46,952 bases of DNA from Paramacrobiotus richtersi (lineage: Eukaryota > Tardigrada > Eutardigrada > Parachela > Macrobiotidae): the NCBI GenBank assembly GCA_034698045.1, contig JAQGAU010000060.1, forward strand, positions 1 through 46,952, read 5' to 3'. The notes beneath the pieces were generated by a model. That model was not told the origin of the DNA, made no database searches, and saw only the letters and a program-made list of their open reading frames with translations. A program made the translations under genes and the position numbers. Positions 44,901 to 46,952 of the stretch are shown here, piece by piece; the first letter of the stretch is position 1, and every line of letters starts with the position of its first letter.

Positions 44901-46952
44901 CTCGGTCCTCGCTTTTGGCCAGTGCTCGACACGAAATTGGCAGAGCTCGAAGCCCTCGGGGATGATGGGAAACGCCGGTTGGCCAACTACATGGGATGGA
45001 AGTTAATCTCGGAAATGCCAAAGTATTTGTCGAAGGATTATCGACATGTGTTGGCAGAACATACCCAGAGGATTACCGGCGCCAAGACTCCGAGGGATCC
45101 GCCGGTCGGGGAAAGATGCTTGGAGACTGTTACGCTGATTCTCCCGATGAGCCTCGGGGCCATGTACGTCAGAGATTTGGTACCGCGGGATTTGAAAACA
45201 AAGGTTAGTAAGAAGATACTGCAGTATATTACGACGTAGGTATTGAATTGTTGGTTAACAACAAGCGGTCAACGAGTAACCGCAAAATTCAGTGCCATTA
45301 GCGAACTGGTTTTTGATTGGGAAACCTTGATAATTATGGGTCAATTTTCGATCGGTTGTAAGATCTCATAACCGATTATGGGTCAAATGGTATGGGAAGG
45401 GTATAACAAGCAAGAATTGCCCAACTCCAACAGGACATTCCGGATGTTAACCATTTACGTCAACAAAACTTCGAAACAACGAAGTACCTGTCTTAATTGC
45501 AAGAGTTGTCCAGAACATTTGTTTGTGTGGTACTCCGTACATATTTTGTGTGGCCTTCCATATACCATAATTTTTGTCTAAAGACTAAACTTTACACTTG
45601 GGCTTTAGGACTGCTTCTTAGGTTTTTATTATTATTCAGCACTTTCAATCTTCTGGATATTCTTTTCGGTTAGCTAGGTATTTATTGACACAGAAAACTG
45701 TATATTGGGCTAAAATATTCAGCTTTTATGAAAACAGGGACGGGCGATGACCGGCGCTCTTGTGTTCATATCCCTTTCTATGGGTGTGCCGTGCATTAGA
45801 ACTTTTTATTTATCGTAACAGATGCCTTACAAGGCACCGGCACGAGAAATTAAACGCAGAAAATTATGAGTTTTTTTCCACAACTACATCTAATTATTCG
45901 AGCAATTTAAAAAATTAGACTGGGTCCGACCGAGCTCGTAGACGCCTGGGAAAGAATCCCAAATGGGAAGATGCTTCAGTCTCTAGTGCGACCGCCCTTG
46001 AATGAAATTGCACTGTGGTAAGTAATAATGTATTACCGTTCGCGGTCTCCTGGCGGATTGTGGCGTAGGATCAGCTTTCTTCCGCTCGAAGGCCTGAAAT
46101 AATGGAGCACCAGAGAAAACAACCTTGTTTTTATGGTTTAGCTACCAAGAGAAAGCGGATCCTGTGCCACAGTTCCACAGTCAGGGGAGCAGGAGTTAAC
46201 AGAGCGGCATTTCACACAGTTAACTTGCCAAGAACGGTGATGCATGTCACGCCAGTGCAGAAACAGCCAAACACAGTGAAGACGAGGGCGGCTGCACTGG
46301 TGACTTGTCATATTTGGGATTCTCGCCCAGCTCTCCTCGAGCTCGTTCGGACCTTAATATAATTTTTTTAAAATAGTCTCATGCTTAGATGTAATCATAT
46401 AAAAAATTTGAGAATGATTCGAGTTTAAAATGTCGTGCAGCTACCTTGGTAGTCCTAATTCTCTTACGCGAAAGAGCGTTTTCCCTTTCTTTCTGTATTT
46501 GCTTTTACGCTGTTTCTTCATCCTTCTGCTGAGAACTCCAAATCGTGTATTTTATTGTTTATGTTGAAGCCAGTCAGAGAGAATGTCTCAGCAGGGTACA
46601 GTACAGCTGGACTGTACCCTGGTCTCAGTGTTTAGTGGCCCGAGCAAGAACTGTAGTATTTCCGTTCCGAGATGGGACAGAGTTGGAGCGGTTCGCGTCA
46701 AAATGTGAGCTAGGCTTTCAGCTTTCAGTGCGGGACTTATGTAGTATGTAGCTAAAGCACTTGGTACATTCGGTTGACGGTACAGTGTATAGGAATATTT
46801 CAGTTAACTTTTGTACGGAATAATGCAGGCAACAGTTATGGTCAAAGACATACAAGACGGCTTCCGTGAACTTCTAAAATCGGCAACCTGGATGGACAGT
46901 GCCACCCGTCAGCGTGCGTTAGCCAAGCTGGATGCCACTATCAATGTTGTCG
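41973..46952 (+). CDS. M13 (neprilysin-like) metallopeptidase, gene H, 5' part, cut by window end
   Basis: Exons 1-6 are complete: 41973-42042, 42157-42288, 42501-42662, 43223-43303, 43924-44327, 44715-45203. Exon 7 starts at 46829 and is open to the last base. Exon lengths and phases equal those of gene A. The leader is NIFLLLPTVVLCA, so secretion is predicted. Conserved features: CTTPSC; DPCDDFYDYACGKW; QCSNE; and GERCLETV, the Cys expected to pair with the QC of exon 4. The catalytic exon lies beyond the window, so activity cannot be judged. Exon 2 encodes a longer, Lys/Thr/Ser-rich linker that differs most from A and B. Introns 4 to 6 are large (619, 387 and 1,625 bp); intron 3 and intron 6 host inverted-repeat elements. 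Confidence 0.9.
42859..42979. mobile_element. 121-bp TA-flanked inverted-repeat element in intron 3 of H
   Basis: Perfect 19-bp terminal inverted repeats (TTACTGCGTAAGTTGGCTT and its complement) flanked by TA at 42857-42858 and 42980-42981, as expected for a Tc1/mariner-class non-autonomous element. The interior has GGCATAGCGGTCTATG, resembling a pol III A box region, and GGATCCGATTCCCG, resembling a B box (GGTTCGAnTCC), spaced about 65 bp apart. Confidence 0.75.
45904..46375. mobile_element. Inverted-repeat element in intron 6 of H
   Basis: About 90 bp at the left (from TTTAAAAAATTAG through GTCCGACCGAGCTCG and GAATCCCAAAT to GTGCGACCGCCC) are repeated in inverted orientation at the right end (46275-46375). 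The arms are diverged. It contains no convincing coding frame. Target duplications were not resolved. Confidence 0.55.
46593..46620. repeat. Short palindrome
   Basis: Perfect 10-bp arms, AGGGTACAGT and ACTGTACCCT, with an 8-base spacer, inside intron 6 of gene H. No function assigned. Confidence 0.6.

Noticed and set aside
1..46952. Search for CRISPR arrays, bacterial operons, rRNA and canonical tRNA genes
   Set aside because: No regularly spaced direct repeats, no ribosome binding sites ahead of gene starts, no rRNA-like stretches, and only the tRNA-like boxes inside the 42859-42979 element were seen, without a foldable tRNA.

Overview
This window is eukaryotic. Its genes are built from many short exons separated by small GT-AG introns (many 50-320 bp), the proteins are secreted or membrane types found in animals, and there is no operon-like packing. 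A small-genome invertebrate fits best. Tardigrade is a guess from gene style (expanded orphan GPCR and peptidase families, compact introns) and nothing in the sequence proves it. Exons were assigned by eye from GT-AG sites, frame continuity and comparison between paralogues inside the window.

The dominant content is a cluster of neprilysin-like M13 zinc metallopeptidase genes, probably eight loci. A (4909-9003, +), F (28403-31780, +) and G (32563-35843, +) are complete and intact, each with 11 exons. H (41973 to window end, +) is intact but cut by the window edge. B (15100-20004, +) is complete except for one missing base in exon 5. C (9612-12224, -) and D (21615-25543, -) are clear pseudogenes with several independent lesions. 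A lone last exon at 27634-27805 is the relic of another A-type gene. Three subfamilies are visible: A/B/H (signal peptide, about 758 aa), F/G (signal peptide, 740 aa) and C/D (cytoplasmic tail plus membrane anchor in D, different intron pattern, altered NAxY motif). A with C, and B with D, form two copies of the same convergent pair, so a two-gene block was duplicated. F and G are a separate tandem pair.

Intact members carry HExxH, the third zinc ligand in GENIADNGG, NAFY-type substrate motif and the His/Arg pair near the C-terminus, so they should be active extracellular peptidases that cleave small peptides. All members lack both cysteines of one disulphide that is present in human neprilysin.

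Other content: two tandem, decayed copies of an unrecognised membrane-protein gene on the minus strand (about 0.8-3.0 kb); a single-exon secreted glycoprotein-like ORF of 218 aa (36474-37130); an intronless class A GPCR-like gene on the minus strand (37916-38935) with NRA in place of DRY; and a set of non-autonomous inverted-repeat elements, including two copies of one foldback family (18072-18696 and 39661-40105), a 941-bp TA-flanked element (13652-14592), a 121-bp TA-flanked element with pol III-like boxes (42859-42979), a GC-rich insert in a D intron, and a 470-bp inverted-repeat element in the sixth intron of H.
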